Of a stretch of DNA of 51,518 nt, positions 33,501 to 42,397 are shown one piece after another. The notes under the pieces are model-generated. The model saw only the letters and a list, made by a program, of their open reading frames with translations. It did not search any database and had not been told where the DNA came from. The stretch is from a virus. The stretch is from positions 1 through 51,518 of the IMG/VR virus record IMGVR_UViG_3300017960_000020; one strand, written 5' to 3'. A program made the translations under genes and the position numbers. Every line of letters begins with the position of its first letter. Position 1 is the first letter of the stretch.

Positions 33501-34293
33501 GCTGCGGCGGGTCAACGCCAACGGGGACGAGTTCACCCTGGCCACGGCGACGGGTCTGGGGCTCTCGATCGGGACCGCGTTCACGATGGAGCTCGACGTA
33601 TTCGACGCCTTCTCCACCGGCGAGGACGGCCCCGTGGCCCTGATAGCCAAGATCGACGGGTCCGAGCCCACCTGGGTCATCGAGGCCGCCGTGGCCAACC
33701 AAGTGCAGGCCTACACCGACGGCAACGGAGACGACGGGATCCTGGACTTCGGCAGCTTCCGCCTGACCTCCGGGCCTCGAGAGGGGCTGTTCGCGCGCCC
33801 GGTGCCCGGCTCCCCCAGCACGGTGGCGCTGCTGTCCTACACCCAGGGCGTGCTCCAGACCGGCGGAGGCCCGCCCCCGTCCGAGTCCGTGCCCTCGATC
33901 GCCTGGGAGGACGCCACCGCGGGCGCATCGGGGACGCTGACCGTCCCGGTTTCCTTCGAGGTCAAGTACAGCGACGGCCTGCCGCTGCTCCAGGCCCGGA
34001 TGACCAGCGGGCGCCGGAGGGCCAGCGCCATCCAGCCCGTGGCGCCCCAGCGCTTCGCGTTCGCCGGCGTCGCCAGCCAGTCCGAGAAGGATGCGCTGGA
34101 GACCTTCTTCGACGAGCACGGTACGCAGGTCCCGTTCTCCTGGGATCCGACGGAGATCGCCGAGGGCTTTGAGACCGGCACCTACCGGCTCGTCCGGGGC
34201 TCCTGGCGGTTCGAGCGGCTCCGCAGCCGCGGCGCTGAGGCCTTCTACCGTGTGGAGTTCTCGCTGATGGAGGCGCTGACCGATGGCGCTTGA
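30571..34293 (+). CDS. Distal tail protein with a GH-A-like glycosidase domain
   Basis: A 1240-residue protein. The first about 215 residues are beta-rich. Residues about 220-720 resemble GH39-like clan GH-A proteins of Planctomycetes/Verrucomicrobia: strand WFNLPVKLNS, then LEIYLERGNEQW with E493 as candidate acid/base, and LVAYEWGQQL with E663 as candidate nucleophile, about 170 residues apart as usual for this fold. The C-terminal about 120 residues (for example FSWDPTEIAEGFETGTYRLV) match distal tail proteins of lambda M/GTA gp12 type. It would degrade or bind host surface glycan. Starts with a 4-bp overlap with the tape measure. Confidence 0.7.
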   Translation: MSLPQDRTFDDPTNAAVWGPYQQLYPGARFGTGADDARLPREGRICKLPDGIGGKGVVFDSRDSSATVAACFPRLDASLSDAQVSAWMRFQRIQGEASSKQFNRCGVFARGDAAGIVGAESPDPYVALTNVDAYAFALEPQSQPGTFKWKLERWDAAGSVVDLAETAVMRQYQQTLHKPMGMRLQFSNDTGSAVTIKAQVKDTAYLEPVEAQDGGGPGNPGNSPLGVNSAFLKDYSTLAALYRANLMHGAREWVTQDIGVNDLVEKGHPKDLKANGLPNSIPTVATTLGTVLFRDVLTAGVDSTPLPTYRAGRYVVEWKGGLVELDTSGTYDVSQTFGVSTLPDGGRRLEFDVPTPSSAGIYLRITTVDAGGMDYLRVFYKDDEPTLATEPWDTDALKDFTEYFSCFRFMDFLEANRNEQETEADLLPDDYLFWSGDNGMPFFWQIELANKMQVNPWFNLPVKLNSAGRQAVLTQIRDGVDPGLEIYLERGNEQWLGQHFAVPVSGQPDAYFPGTSLVPGPFSFEFANDVSPHPTEAGAVQLGPGALDPNPYTAAYIGMGILAQQMFDDVNVVFQGQLDRVVRVAGSQFANAFVSEKVLENAPDADALAVAFYVPGTPGSTNYAPSIADIFTTLRSEFPTVRSRIQAQKAEADSKGVRLVAYEWGQQLICSPADLVKMMQVQADPLMEGFIEDLYQIWLEENGTELAVFFHSHQKGTTDGQYGFRRYPGQPQSECPKARALASIAEDQSNVGSSEAVALAVDAEASISKDVGFKGQKLVTPKVWKTVMEITVSGADYVAGGDAFGIFGDVAQTQAITGGLDKIWAAACSRLLVERNNDPSTIYFDDRFGGRVDSLCGRRTLDGLGSCFDYGSEFSGDLAGYGLALASNPYQLGYSSLEGGYVTASSNARGWEIYQRLADSPKSQHRLASVKITGGSSGAAVGLVQRVSVDTAAAGAEVPISGYQFLVVYNGTTAEAQLRRVNANGDEFTLATATGLGLSIGTAFTMELDVFDAFSTGEDGPVALIAKIDGSEPTWVIEAAVANQVQAYTDGNGDDGILDFGSFRLTSGPREGLFARPVPGSPSTVALLSYTQGVLQTGGGPPPSESVPSIAWEDATAGASGTLTVPVSFEVKYSDGLPLLQARMTSGRRRASAIQPVAPQRFAFAGVASQSEKDALETFFDEHGTQVPFSWDPTEIAEGFETGTYRLVRGSWRFERLRSRGAEAFYRVEFSLMEALTDGA

Positions 34294-34969
34294 TCTCGGC
34301 ACGGCCGTCGAGCAGGCCAACCGGCTGGCCCAGGGCGACCCCTGGGGCTGGCTGATCTACCTGGAGTCCACCAACCCGGACAGCGGCGCCAAGGAGGCGC
34401 TCCGGCTCACCACGTTCAACCAGGCGGTGACCTTCGGGTCCGATGAGGTCTTGGGCGCGCTCACCTGGAGCCCGGCTCCGATCACCGTGGGGACCGTCCG
34501 GGACCAGTCCGACGGGTCGCTACCCAAGGTCCAGATCACCGTGGCCAACGTCCGGTCCGAGCTGATGGGCCTGCTGTTCGACCGCGAGTGGCTCGAGGGC
34601 GAGCGCGCCGAGCTAATCCTGGTCAACCTGGCGACCATCGACGACCCCGAAGCCGCCCTGCGGCTGCCCACCGAGATCGACGAGGTCGCCGCCGACGAGC
34701 GCGTGGTCTCGGTCACCCTCTCCTCGGACCAACTCTACGAGGTCACCGCCCCCCTGGTGGACGTGACCGAGGACGGCTGCCGCCACGCCTACGGCGGCGA
34801 GGTCTGCCAGTTCCCGATCGACGAGCTCGACCCGGGCCAGGCCATCCTGGGACCTTGCCTCAAGCGGGTCGTGGACTGCCGCGCGCGGCGGGATCTGGCG
34901 GTCGCCGAGGGCTACACACCCATCCTCTGGCCGCGTCGGTTCGGCGCCTACCCGGGGGCCTCGGCATGA
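34283..34969 (+). CDS. Minor tail protein, lambda L-like with four cysteines
   Basis: A 228-residue tail tip protein. The C-terminal part has four cysteines spaced C-x8-C-x16-C-x6-C (DGCRHAYGGEVC...GPCLKRVVDC), matching the iron-sulfur cluster site of lambda gpL-like and BR0599-family proteins. It follows the distal tail protein (11-bp overlap) and precedes an NlpC/P60 protein and a J-like protein, the order seen in lambda and in gene transfer agents. It forms part of the hub below the tube. Confidence 0.8.
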   Translation: MALDLGTAVEQANRLAQGDPWGWLIYLESTNPDSGAKEALRLTTFNQAVTFGSDEVLGALTWSPAPITVGTVRDQSDGSLPKVQITVANVRSELMGLLFDREWLEGERAELILVNLATIDDPEAALRLPTEIDEVAADERVVSVTLSSDQLYEVTAPLVDVTEDGCRHAYGGEVCQFPIDELDPGQAILGPCLKRVVDCRARRDLAVAEGYTPILWPRRFGAYPGASA

Positions 34970-35379
34970 ACCACGCGGACCTGATCGGCGTGAAGTACAC
35001 CGCCGGCGGCATGAGCCCCGAGGAGGGCTTCGACTGCCGCACCCTGGTCGCCTGGTGGCTGCGGGAGCGCCTCGGAGTGGACCTCCCACCGCATCCGTTC
35101 TGGGACCAGCTGGACCTGGAGACGGCCGACGGCTCGTTCGACGGGTTCACCGACCTGCGCGAGGTGCTCGAGGAAGTCCCCTGCGGCGACCTGGAGCGGC
35201 CGCAGCTGGGGTGGATCCTGGAGCTGCCCCGGATCGGCCGCGGGAAGCTGCGCCACCTGGCCGTGGCTGTCGAGGAGCGCCCGGGGCGCTACCTGTCCAC
35301 GCGCCTGGGGTCCGGGGTCTTTGTGGCCGCGGCCCACAAGTTCGTCGCCCCGCTGCGGGTCTGGAGGGTTAAGCCGTGA
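34966..35379 (+). CDS. NlpC/P60-type tail peptidase (lambda K-like)
   Basis: A 137-residue cysteine peptidase-like protein. The catalytic cysteine is C24 in EEGFDCRTLVAWW and the likely histidine is H97 in LRHLAVAV. Such tail tip proteins cut peptidoglycan cross-links during DNA entry. The start overlaps the L-like gene (ATGA), and the stop overlaps the J-like GTG. Full length for the stand-alone domain, with no Mov34/JAB part as found in lambda gpK. Confidence 0.75.
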   Translation: MNHADLIGVKYTAGGMSPEEGFDCRTLVAWWLRERLGVDLPPHPFWDQLDLETADGSFDGFTDLREVLEEVPCGDLERPQLGWILELPRIGRGKLRHLAVAVEERPGRYLSTRLGSGVFVAAAHKFVAPLRVWRVKP

Positions 35380-38300
35380 CCGAGCTGTGCCAGATCCACG
35401 TCCACCGGCTGACGGACTGGACCGATCCCGTGGGCTCGCGCGAGAGCCAGGACGTCGAGTTCTATGAGCGGTGCACGGCGCGCGGGGTCCTGGAAGACCT
35501 CGAGGTCGATCCCGAGGCCGCGACGGTCTGGGTGAACTCGGCCCTGTTGCCGGCCGGCGAGGACCGGAGGTTGGCGCCTGGGGATCACCTGACGTTCGCG
35601 GAACTGCCGGCCGAACCGTTTAGTGGCACACTTGTAGCGCAGGCCCTTACCGTCTCGAACGTCGCGGGCGCCATCTTCGCAGGCGCCGCGATCTTCGGCG
35701 TGAGCCGTGTGATCTCTGGCATCTACGGCGCCACGGAAGATCCGGTCGCCCAAGAGGACTTCTCCAGCCAGACCTACAGCTGGGGCGGCATCCGCACGGC
35801 GTACCAAGCCGCGGGCCTCAAACTCCCCCTGTGCATCGGAGACGTGCGCACCGGCGGCGTGGTGATCCAGCGGTCCGTCGAGGTCATCGAGACCGAGGGG
35901 AAGCCCAAGTCGATCCTATACCTCCTGATCGCGCTCTCCGGCGGCCCGGTCCGTTCGGTGGCGGGCTTCACCGAGGACCGAGACGACCTCCAAGCCGAAG
36001 ACCTCACCGGGGTCTACATCAACGGCAACCCCGCATCCAACTACGAGGGGGTCACGGGGTTCGTGCGCCTCGGCACGATCGAGCAAGAGCCGGTCCCCGG
36101 GTTCGACCGGATCGAGGTGCTCGAGCAGGTGGATCTGCCCATCACGAACGAGGACCCCGCGGTCACGGACTGGAGCGAGGCCGCCACGTACGACCTCCTC
36201 TCGGAGGCCCAAGCCGCGCGCCTGACGCTGGAGTTCACCCAGGGGCTGTTCGAGGTGTCCCAAAGCACTGGCATCCAGAAGTCGAACAGCGTGCTCTTCG
36301 ACATCCGGTACCGGACCCTGGACGCGCTGGGCAACACCACCTCGGACTGGCTGGAGGACCCGCGCAACCCGCTGATCGTCACCGCGGCCACCCAGCAGGC
36401 GTTCCAGCACCAGATCCCGGTCACCTTCGCCACGCCCGGCGTCTACACGCCTCCGACCACGGGGCAGTCGGTCGTCCTGGGCGGCACGGACACCCACCTG
36501 CGAGTCGCAACGCAGTCCATCAGCCTGACCGCGCCGTTCCAGCAGTGGGGCCCCAACACGGCGCCCGAGCAACTGACCTGCGCGGGGTGGCTGTTCATCC
36601 AGTCCGATCAAACCACCGCCGGCAACCTCTTCGTCGGCTGGAGCCTGGGCGACCCGGACAACACGCTGGCCTCTCTGGCGGGCTTCCATGTCCGCTCGGT
36701 CGAGTCCGGCGCCGATGCGCGGATCCTCGCCGAGTTCGGCAACACGGGCTCCCGGCAGATCTTGGGGGGTAACCTCCAAGAAGCCGGCATCGTTCCGAGC
36801 TCCAAGTGGGCGCACTTCGCGTTCACCTACCAGCGCGACGCCCAAGCCGGCGGTATCAACCGAGCCCGGCTGTACGTCAACGGCGCCCTCGTCGATGAGT
36901 TGCTCACGGTCACCGAGGTTCAGTTCCCCTCGGGCCTCACGCCGCGATTCCGGGTCGGCACGGTGGATGGCAAGCTCACCGAGGCCAACGAGCAGAGCCG
37001 GTGGGACGACCTGGCGCTCTGGGAGCGGGAGTTGACTCCTGCTGAGATCTCCCAGTTGTGGAGCGGCGGGCTCGCTCAGGCGGTGTCCAGTGGTTCGCCC
37101 GGGCTCGCCGCGCTCTGGCGCTTCAACGGCGACCTCACGGACGAGACTGGCAACGGGAATACGCTCGAGAACGCGGGCCCCGGAGCCGCGCCCAGCTACT
37201 CGTCGGGCGTCACGGCGCTCGGGCAGGACCCGACGCCCCAAGACGCCTCCCGCTACCGCATCGAGATCCAGCGCCGCTCGACCCCATCGGATGACCCGCT
37301 GATCCGCGACGAGGTCCGCTGGGAGAACGTCGTGGGCATCACCTACGACGAGTTGGCCTACCCCGAAACCGCGCTGCTGGGCCTGCACATCGACGCCAGC
37401 GAGCAGCTCTCCGGGGGTCAGCCCACGGTCCTGACGGACGTCGAGGGCCGCCCTGGGCTGCGCTACGACACGGGCTCTGGCAGCTGGATCGAGGACTTCT
37501 CCGCCCGCCGAAACCCCGCCTGGGCGCTCGCGCGCTACCTGACGGATCGGCGCTTCGCCCTGGGCCGCTTCTTCGACTCGTCCGACCTCAACGGCCCCTC
37601 TTTCGCCGAGTGGGCGGACTACTGCGACGAGCTTCTCCGAGACCAGCGGGGGCGCGCGGACGTGGCCAGCGTGGCGGCGATCACGTACGAGTCCGCCGAG
37701 ACCTTGGAGATCCGGTTCAACGCCCAACCGCCAAGCCACTGGGTCACGGGGACCCGGCTTCGGATCGTTGAGTTGTCCGGCGTCACCGGCGCGACGGTCT
37801 CCCAGGTTGTGCTGCTCTCGAACCTGACCTCCAACCTCGCCGCGGCCGCGCTGATCATCCCGGTCTACCAGGACAGTTCGACCGCCGAGTGGGTGGCGCT
37901 GTTCTCCTGGACGGACACCCTGGGCGCCAACTGGTCCGCGGTGAACTCCGACGGCCCCTACGACGCCGAGGCGGACGGGGCCACCGTGAAGCTCGAGGGC
38001 GTCGAGGAGCGGCACCAGATCGACATGGTCCTGGACGGCCGCGGCGTGAAAGGCTGGGACGGCGCACTCCAGATCGGAAAGGTCGGGCGCGGGACGCCGG
38101 TTCGGATCGGCTCTAAGGTCCGCGCCAAGGTCTCCCGGCCCCGGAGCCCGAGCCAGCTGTTCAACGCGGACTCGATCGTCCAGGGCTCGTTCAAGCTGCG
38201 CCGGGTCCCCACGGCCCAGACCTTCAACCGGGCGGTCGGCGAGATCCTCGACCGGACCAAGAACTGGGAGCGCAACCCGATCCCGGTCGACCATCCCGAG

Positions 38301-40166
38301 CTGGACAACGACCCCACCGGGGACGTGCGGGTCCGGGCCACCACGATCGAGCTGCGGGGGGTCACCCGGCCCTCGGCGGCCCGTCGGGAGCTGACGTTCC
38401 TGCTCAACGCCTGGAAGCTCCTGCGGCTGTTCTGCGAGTTCGAGGCCTTCCACGACGCGGTCACCGTCGAGTCCGGCGACGTGGTCCTGGTCGAGCACCC
38501 GATGCCGCAGTTCGGCTTCGGCGGCATCGTCCAGGCGGACGCGAGCGGCACCGGCGGGACCACCATCGACAAGCCGATCACGCTGGCCTCGGGCGAGACC
38601 TACGAGATCGTCGTCAAGGACCAGCAGAGCAACCAGCTGGCCTTCGCCGCGGTCACGGCGCCGGCCGGGGACTACACCGCCGGCACCGCGATCGGGCACG
38701 GGGCTCTGACGGTCCAGGGCTCCACGGACACCTACCAGCCGCGCGCGGGCGACCTGTGGGCCATTGGGCGCCTGGAGAAGGCGGTCCGCCAGTTCGAGGT
38801 GCTGGAGATCAGCGTGGACCCCCAGACCTTCAACCGTCGGATCCAGTGCTTGGAGTACGACGCGGGGGTCTACGCCGAGGGCACGTTCCCGGACGCGCCC
38901 GAGGACCCGGGCACCGAGCTGTCCGCGCCCCCGCTCGACGGCGCCCAGGCCCCGGAGATCCAGGCTCTGACGGTCACGGACTCGACCTCGGTCGGCCCCG
39001 GCGGCACGGTCGTCCCCAGCGTGTCGGTCTCCTGGAAGTACCCAAGCGGGTCGATCCTGGACTCCGGCCGGGTCGAGATCTGGGCGCGGGGAATCGAAGA
39101 CCGGCAGAACGCGACTCCCGTGCTGCTCCAGGTGGCCCCCACCGAGGCCAGCTCGACCATCGTCGCGAGCCCGTACCTGGAGCCCGGGGAGGCCTACGAG
39201 TTCATCGTGCGCCCGGTCAGTTCCACCGGCGAGCGCTCTCCCCTGCGCCTGGCGCGGCGCGCGCGGATCACCTTCGGCGGACAGGTCCCCTCCCCTCCGG
39301 CCCCCGGCTCCCTGGCGGTCCGCCCCCAGGCGGACGAGGTGGTCTACGCGGTCGGCGGGGACCGCTCGAGCTCGAACGTCGAGATCCGGCGCGGCCGCGG
39401 GTGGTTGATGGCGGACATCGTCGCGGTGGTCTCGGGCGGAACCGAGGAGAGCCAGCCCACCCGGAACTTCGTCCTGGCCCCCACGTCGGCGGGTGGCAAG
39501 GCCGAGCCCACGCTGCGCGCGCGCTACCTATACGGCCGCGGCGCGGTCTCCCAGGAGGTCTCGGTCGCCCCGGCGGTCGGCGCTGACCTGGGCTTCGACA
39601 CGGCCCTGGTGTCCGTCAGCGTCGAGGACCAGGGCTCCGACTTCCTCACCGGCGCCGCCGCGGTCTCCGGCCTCGAGGTCGGCTCCGACGACGGGGAGCC
39701 CATCCTGCGCTTCCCTGACGCCACCAGCGGGGCCGCGACCGGCACCTACACCTCCCAGGTGTTCGACGCCGGTGAAGTCCGCACGATGCACGTCTCGGCC
39801 TCCCTGGACGCCCTTCAGCTTCACCCGCTGGCCTTTGGGCGCTGGCCGGTGCTGCTGGGCTCGCGGCGCGGAGCGAACTGGGACGCCTATGAGGGCCCCT
39901 TGGACCCGGCGGACCCCTACTACGGCGTCATCACCCGGCAGACCGAGATCCGGTTCTCGGATACCGCCGACCCGACGGGGGCCACCTGGCGGCCTTACCG
40001 GCCGGGCCAGTACCGCCTGCGGAGCTTCCAGCTGCGATACACCTTCACCCGCCCCGCGGGCTTCAACGGTCTGGACTTCAACTTCAAGGCCGACCGCCTG
40101 GCGGTCCAGGCCAACCCGGTCACCCCGGGGGAGCTGCCTGACGTGATCGACGGGGGCACCTTCTGA
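35376..40166 (+). CDS. Tail tip/host specificity protein, J-like, with inserted LamG domain
   Basis: A 1596-residue protein and the largest here. The first about 350 residues contain the J-family start, with a hydrophobic segment (SNVAGAIFAGAAIFGVSRVI). Residues about 385-610 are an inserted LamG/concanavalin-like lectin module (KWAHFAFTYQRD, RLYVNGALVDEL, RWDDLALWERELTPAEISQL). The J core then resumes (NPAWALARYLTDRRFALGRF). A fibronectin type III-like region lies near 1190-1310. It is the central fibre that contacts the host receptor; the LamG insertion suggests glycan binding. Confidence 0.8.
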   Translation: MTELCQIHVHRLTDWTDPVGSRESQDVEFYERCTARGVLEDLEVDPEAATVWVNSALLPAGEDRRLAPGDHLTFAELPAEPFSGTLVAQALTVSNVAGAIFAGAAIFGVSRVISGIYGATEDPVAQEDFSSQTYSWGGIRTAYQAAGLKLPLCIGDVRTGGVVIQRSVEVIETEGKPKSILYLLIALSGGPVRSVAGFTEDRDDLQAEDLTGVYINGNPASNYEGVTGFVRLGTIEQEPVPGFDRIEVLEQVDLPITNEDPAVTDWSEAATYDLLSEAQAARLTLEFTQGLFEVSQSTGIQKSNSVLFDIRYRTLDALGNTTSDWLEDPRNPLIVTAATQQAFQHQIPVTFATPGVYTPPTTGQSVVLGGTDTHLRVATQSISLTAPFQQWGPNTAPEQLTCAGWLFIQSDQTTAGNLFVGWSLGDPDNTLASLAGFHVRSVESGADARILAEFGNTGSRQILGGNLQEAGIVPSSKWAHFAFTYQRDAQAGGINRARLYVNGALVDELLTVTEVQFPSGLTPRFRVGTVDGKLTEANEQSRWDDLALWERELTPAEISQLWSGGLAQAVSSGSPGLAALWRFNGDLTDETGNGNTLENAGPGAAPSYSSGVTALGQDPTPQDASRYRIEIQRRSTPSDDPLIRDEVRWENVVGITYDELAYPETALLGLHIDASEQLSGGQPTVLTDVEGRPGLRYDTGSGSWIEDFSARRNPAWALARYLTDRRFALGRFFDSSDLNGPSFAEWADYCDELLRDQRGRADVASVAAITYESAETLEIRFNAQPPSHWVTGTRLRIVELSGVTGATVSQVVLLSNLTSNLAAAALIIPVYQDSSTAEWVALFSWTDTLGANWSAVNSDGPYDAEADGATVKLEGVEERHQIDMVLDGRGVKGWDGALQIGKVGRGTPVRIGSKVRAKVSRPRSPSQLFNADSIVQGSFKLRRVPTAQTFNRAVGEILDRTKNWERNPIPVDHPELDNDPTGDVRVRATTIELRGVTRPSAARRELTFLLNAWKLLRLFCEFEAFHDAVTVESGDVVLVEHPMPQFGFGGIVQADASGTGGTTIDKPITLASGETYEIVVKDQQSNQLAFAAVTAPAGDYTAGTAIGHGALTVQGSTDTYQPRAGDLWAIGRLEKAVRQFEVLEISVDPQTFNRRIQCLEYDAGVYAEGTFPDAPEDPGTELSAPPLDGAQAPEIQALTVTDSTSVGPGGTVVPSVSVSWKYPSGSILDSGRVEIWARGIEDRQNATPVLLQVAPTEASSTIVASPYLEPGEAYEFIVRPVSSTGERSPLRLARRARITFGGQVPSPPAPGSLAVRPQADEVVYAVGGDRSSSNVEIRRGRGWLMADIVAVVSGGTEESQPTRNFVLAPTSAGGKAEPTLRARYLYGRGAVSQEVSVAPAVGADLGFDTALVSVSVEDQGSDFLTGAAAVSGLEVGSDDGEPILRFPDATSGAATGTYTSQVFDAGEVRTMHVSASLDALQLHPLAFGRWPVLLGSRRGANWDAYEGPLDPADPYYGVITRQTEIRFSDTADPTGATWRPYRPGQYRLRSFQLRYTFTRPAGFNGLDFNFKADRLAVQANPVTPGELPDVIDGGTF

Positions 40167-40849
40167 TGGGCGTCGAACGCATCGTCATCCGCCGCGGCGT
40201 CGAAGCGGACCGCGGGAGCTTCACCCCCGAAGAGGGGGAGCTGCTCGTCACCACGGACCGCAGCGAGTTGTTCGTGGGCGACGGCTCGACGGCCGGCGGC
40301 GTCAAGCTGGGGCCGATCCCGTCGGCGCCGGCCCCGCGCGCGCCCTGGTACTACTACGCCAGCTGCCAGTCCACGGTGGCGACCACCGCGGCGGTCAGCC
40401 CGAACGCGGCGATCTACCAGCCCTGGTACGTCTCCAGCAAGATCAGCCTGGACCGCATCGGGGTCTACTGCACCAGCGCCGGCACGGCCTCCCACAAGGT
40501 GCGCGTCGGACTCTACGACACGGCGCCGGACGGCCAGGTTCCCCAAGACCTGATCGTCAACTCCGGCGAGTTGATCTGCAACACGACCGGCCGCATCCAA
40601 GCGACCATCGCGGTCACACTGGAGCCGGGGCTGTACTGGACCTGCATCCTGGGCAACAACGCCACGCCGGCGTTCTCGGCCCAGAACTTCCTGGGCACGA
40701 TCCCTCAGCTCGGCAACGCGGCGGGGACCGTCACGTTCCCCAACACCTACTTCCAGGTTGCGCTCTACGCATCCGGCCTCCCCTCACGCGCGGCCGTCCT
40801 GAGCAGTCTGGCGGCCAACGCACCCCTGGTGGAGATGAGGGCGGCATGA
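40166..40849 (+). CDS. Tail fibre-like protein with Mtd/hyaluronidase-type N-terminus
   Basis: A 227-residue protein. Residues 1-48 (IVIRRGVEADRGSFTPEEGE followed by LFVGDGSTAGGV) match a short trimerising motif found at the start of many phage fibres, including Mtd-type tropism proteins. The rest is strand-rich. No reverse transcriptase or template repeat is present, so there is no sign of a diversity-generating system. One-base overlap with the J-like gene. Confidence 0.65.
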   Translation: MGVERIVIRRGVEADRGSFTPEEGELLVTTDRSELFVGDGSTAGGVKLGPIPSAPAPRAPWYYYASCQSTVATTAAVSPNAAIYQPWYVSSKISLDRIGVYCTSAGTASHKVRVGLYDTAPDGQVPQDLIVNSGELICNTTGRIQATIAVTLEPGLYWTCILGNNATPAFSAQNFLGTIPQLGNAAGTVTFPNTYFQVALYASGLPSRAAVLSSLAANAPLVEMRAA

Positions 40850-41286
40850 GCAGTCCCCGCAACGTCACCCAGCAGGTCCAGCTGCCCGGCGGAGGAACCG
40901 CGGCGCTGACGGTCCAGATCGGGGTCCCGAACAACCCGCCCGCCGAGGGGGAGTTCGCCGACGAGTCGATCACGCTCGAGCAAGCCAAGGCGGTCCTGGT
41001 CGGGCGGATCCGTCTGCGCGCGAAGGAGCTGCTCGAGCCCACCGACTGGATGGCGTCGAGGTTCGCGGACACGCTCGCCAAGCCGGTCCCGACCAACCTC
41101 CAGGCGGCCCGCGGCAACGTGCGCGCGGTGTCGAACCAACTGGAGGCCCAGATCGCCGCGGCGACGACCAAGGCCGAGGTGGCCGCCATCCAGTGGCACG
41201 CCGCCCTCAACGGCGCGGAGACCATCCTCGCCGAGCAGTCCGGTCAGCCGATCACCGGCGAGACCCAGATCCCCGAAGACGCATGA
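40846..41286 (+). CDS. Hypothetical protein, possible fibre assembly factor
   Basis: A 146-residue protein, mostly helical after residue 40 (EQAKAVLVGRIRLRAKELLE, SNQLEAQIAAATTKAEVAAI). It overlaps both neighbours by 4 bp and sits between two fibre-like genes, a position typical of fibre assembly chaperones. No family recognised. Confidence 0.55.
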   Translation: MSSPRNVTQQVQLPGGGTAALTVQIGVPNNPPAEGEFADESITLEQAKAVLVGRIRLRAKELLEPTDWMASRFADTLAKPVPTNLQAARGNVRAVSNQLEAQIAAATTKAEVAAIQWHAALNGAETILAEQSGQPITGETQIPEDA

Positions 41287-41471
41287 CCGAACGCGACCGA
41301 ACCATGCGGACCACCCCGGGCAAGTCCCCCTGGTGGCGCCGCGGCAAGCGCAAGAATCGCGGCCAGCAGCCCGAGGACGAAGAGCGTCAGGGCTACTCGA
41401 ACCGTTCCATGAAAACCCCCAACTCCAAGACCCGACATGGCACAAGACAACGGCGACCCGGTAATCGCTGA
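41283..41471 (+). CDS. Small basic hypothetical protein
   Basis: A 62-residue, very basic protein (SPWWRRGKRKNRGQQ, TRHGTRQRRPGNR) starting at an ATG overlapping the previous stop. Its last 11 codons overlap the next gene. It could be a small nucleic-acid binding protein, or a chance frame; the coupled start is the main support. Confidence 0.4.
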   Translation: MTERDRTMRTTPGKSPWWRRGKRKNRGQQPEDEERQGYSNRSMKTPNSKTRHGTRQRRPGNR

Positions 41472-42294
41472 AGGCAGCACCGGACATCAAGCTTTGGCGT
41501 CCGTCAACGCCAGCATGGCCGCAGCGCGCGCGAACCACTCCGGCAGCACGGAGCCCCTGAACCCTGTGGCTTACCAGTGGTGGCTGGACACCGACGCCGA
41601 CGGGCTGAAGGTGCTGAAGCAGCGCGACGCTGCCAACACCGACTGGAACTGGATCTATCCGGTCGAGTCCGGCGCGGGCGCCCCTCTGAACATCGGATAC
41701 CAGCTTTCCGGTGACAGCGACTACAACATGCCGACGCTGGTGGCTGGTGGAAGCGAGAAGGCCCAGCAAGTGCAGGTCTTCGAGATGACGGCCCAGACGG
41801 CTGACCGCACGATCACGCTGCGCGTGTCGGAAGATTCGCTCTACGGCCGCATCCTGATCTTCCGGCCCCACTGGGATGAAGCCGACTACGACGTGATCGT
41901 GACCGGGGGAGCTTCGGACAGCATCGCTGGCCAGCCCACTGGCGGATTCCGTCTGGCGCCTGGCGACGTGATCGAGCTGTATGCGTTCGGCGAGAGCCCG
42001 ACGTGGAACGTGGTGCGCCTGCTGTCGAGCGGCGTCTACACCGTGACCGGCGCTGTCACGTTGAACCGCCACCAGCGCCGCGTCTTCGCCGACGCGACCG
42101 GCGGCGCGTTCTCGGTCACGCTGCCCGACCCCGCGACCGTGAAGGGCGTGGAGTTCGTGGTTAAGAAGACCGATGCCGGCGGCAACGCCGTGACGCTGGC
42201 CTCCTACAACATCGACGGGGCCTCGCGCTCCCTGGCCAGCCAGTACGACTCCGAGCGCTTCATGTCCGACGGAACCGCCTACTTCCGCGTCTGA
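41437..42294 (+). CDS. Probable tail fibre/receptor-binding protein
   Basis: A 285-residue protein. The N-terminus is Ser/Asn-rich, followed by PVAYQWWLDTDADGLKVLKQ, a pattern common in phage fibre attachment regions. The rest is beta-rich, ending in a domain with VTLASYNIDGASRSLASQYD, similar in style to phage fibre tip domains. It is the last gene of the tail module and is followed by a terminator-like hairpin. Confidence 0.6.
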   Translation: MAQDNGDPVIAEGSTGHQALASVNASMAAARANHSGSTEPLNPVAYQWWLDTDADGLKVLKQRDAANTDWNWIYPVESGAGAPLNIGYQLSGDSDYNMPTLVAGGSEKAQQVQVFEMTAQTADRTITLRVSEDSLYGRILIFRPHWDEADYDVIVTGGASDSIAGQPTGGFRLAPGDVIELYAFGESPTWNVVRLLSSGVYTVTGAVTLNRHQRRVFADATGGAFSVTLPDPATVKGVEFVVKKTDAGGNAVTLASYNIDGASRSLASQYDSERFMSDGTAYFRV

Positions 42295-42397
42295 TCCGCC
42301 ATTCGCGAACAGCGAACGAGCTGCCCCGCCGTGGACTCTGCGGCGCGTGGAAGGCTGCGGGGCCAGGAGTGGCGCCGCACCGCGGGGAGCAGCTCTA

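Noticed and set aside
31696-34320. 874-codon open minus frame opposite the distal tail gene
   Set aside because: Long antisense frames are expected in very GC-rich genes; the protein has no recognisable domain and shadows a clear tail gene.
35916-38699. 927-codon minus frame opposite the J-like gene
   Set aside because: Same reason: GC-driven shadow frame with low-complexity composition.
40166-40849. Possible diversity-generating retroelement target because of the Mtd-like N-terminus
   Set aside because: No reverse transcriptase, template repeat or variable repeat is present in the window.
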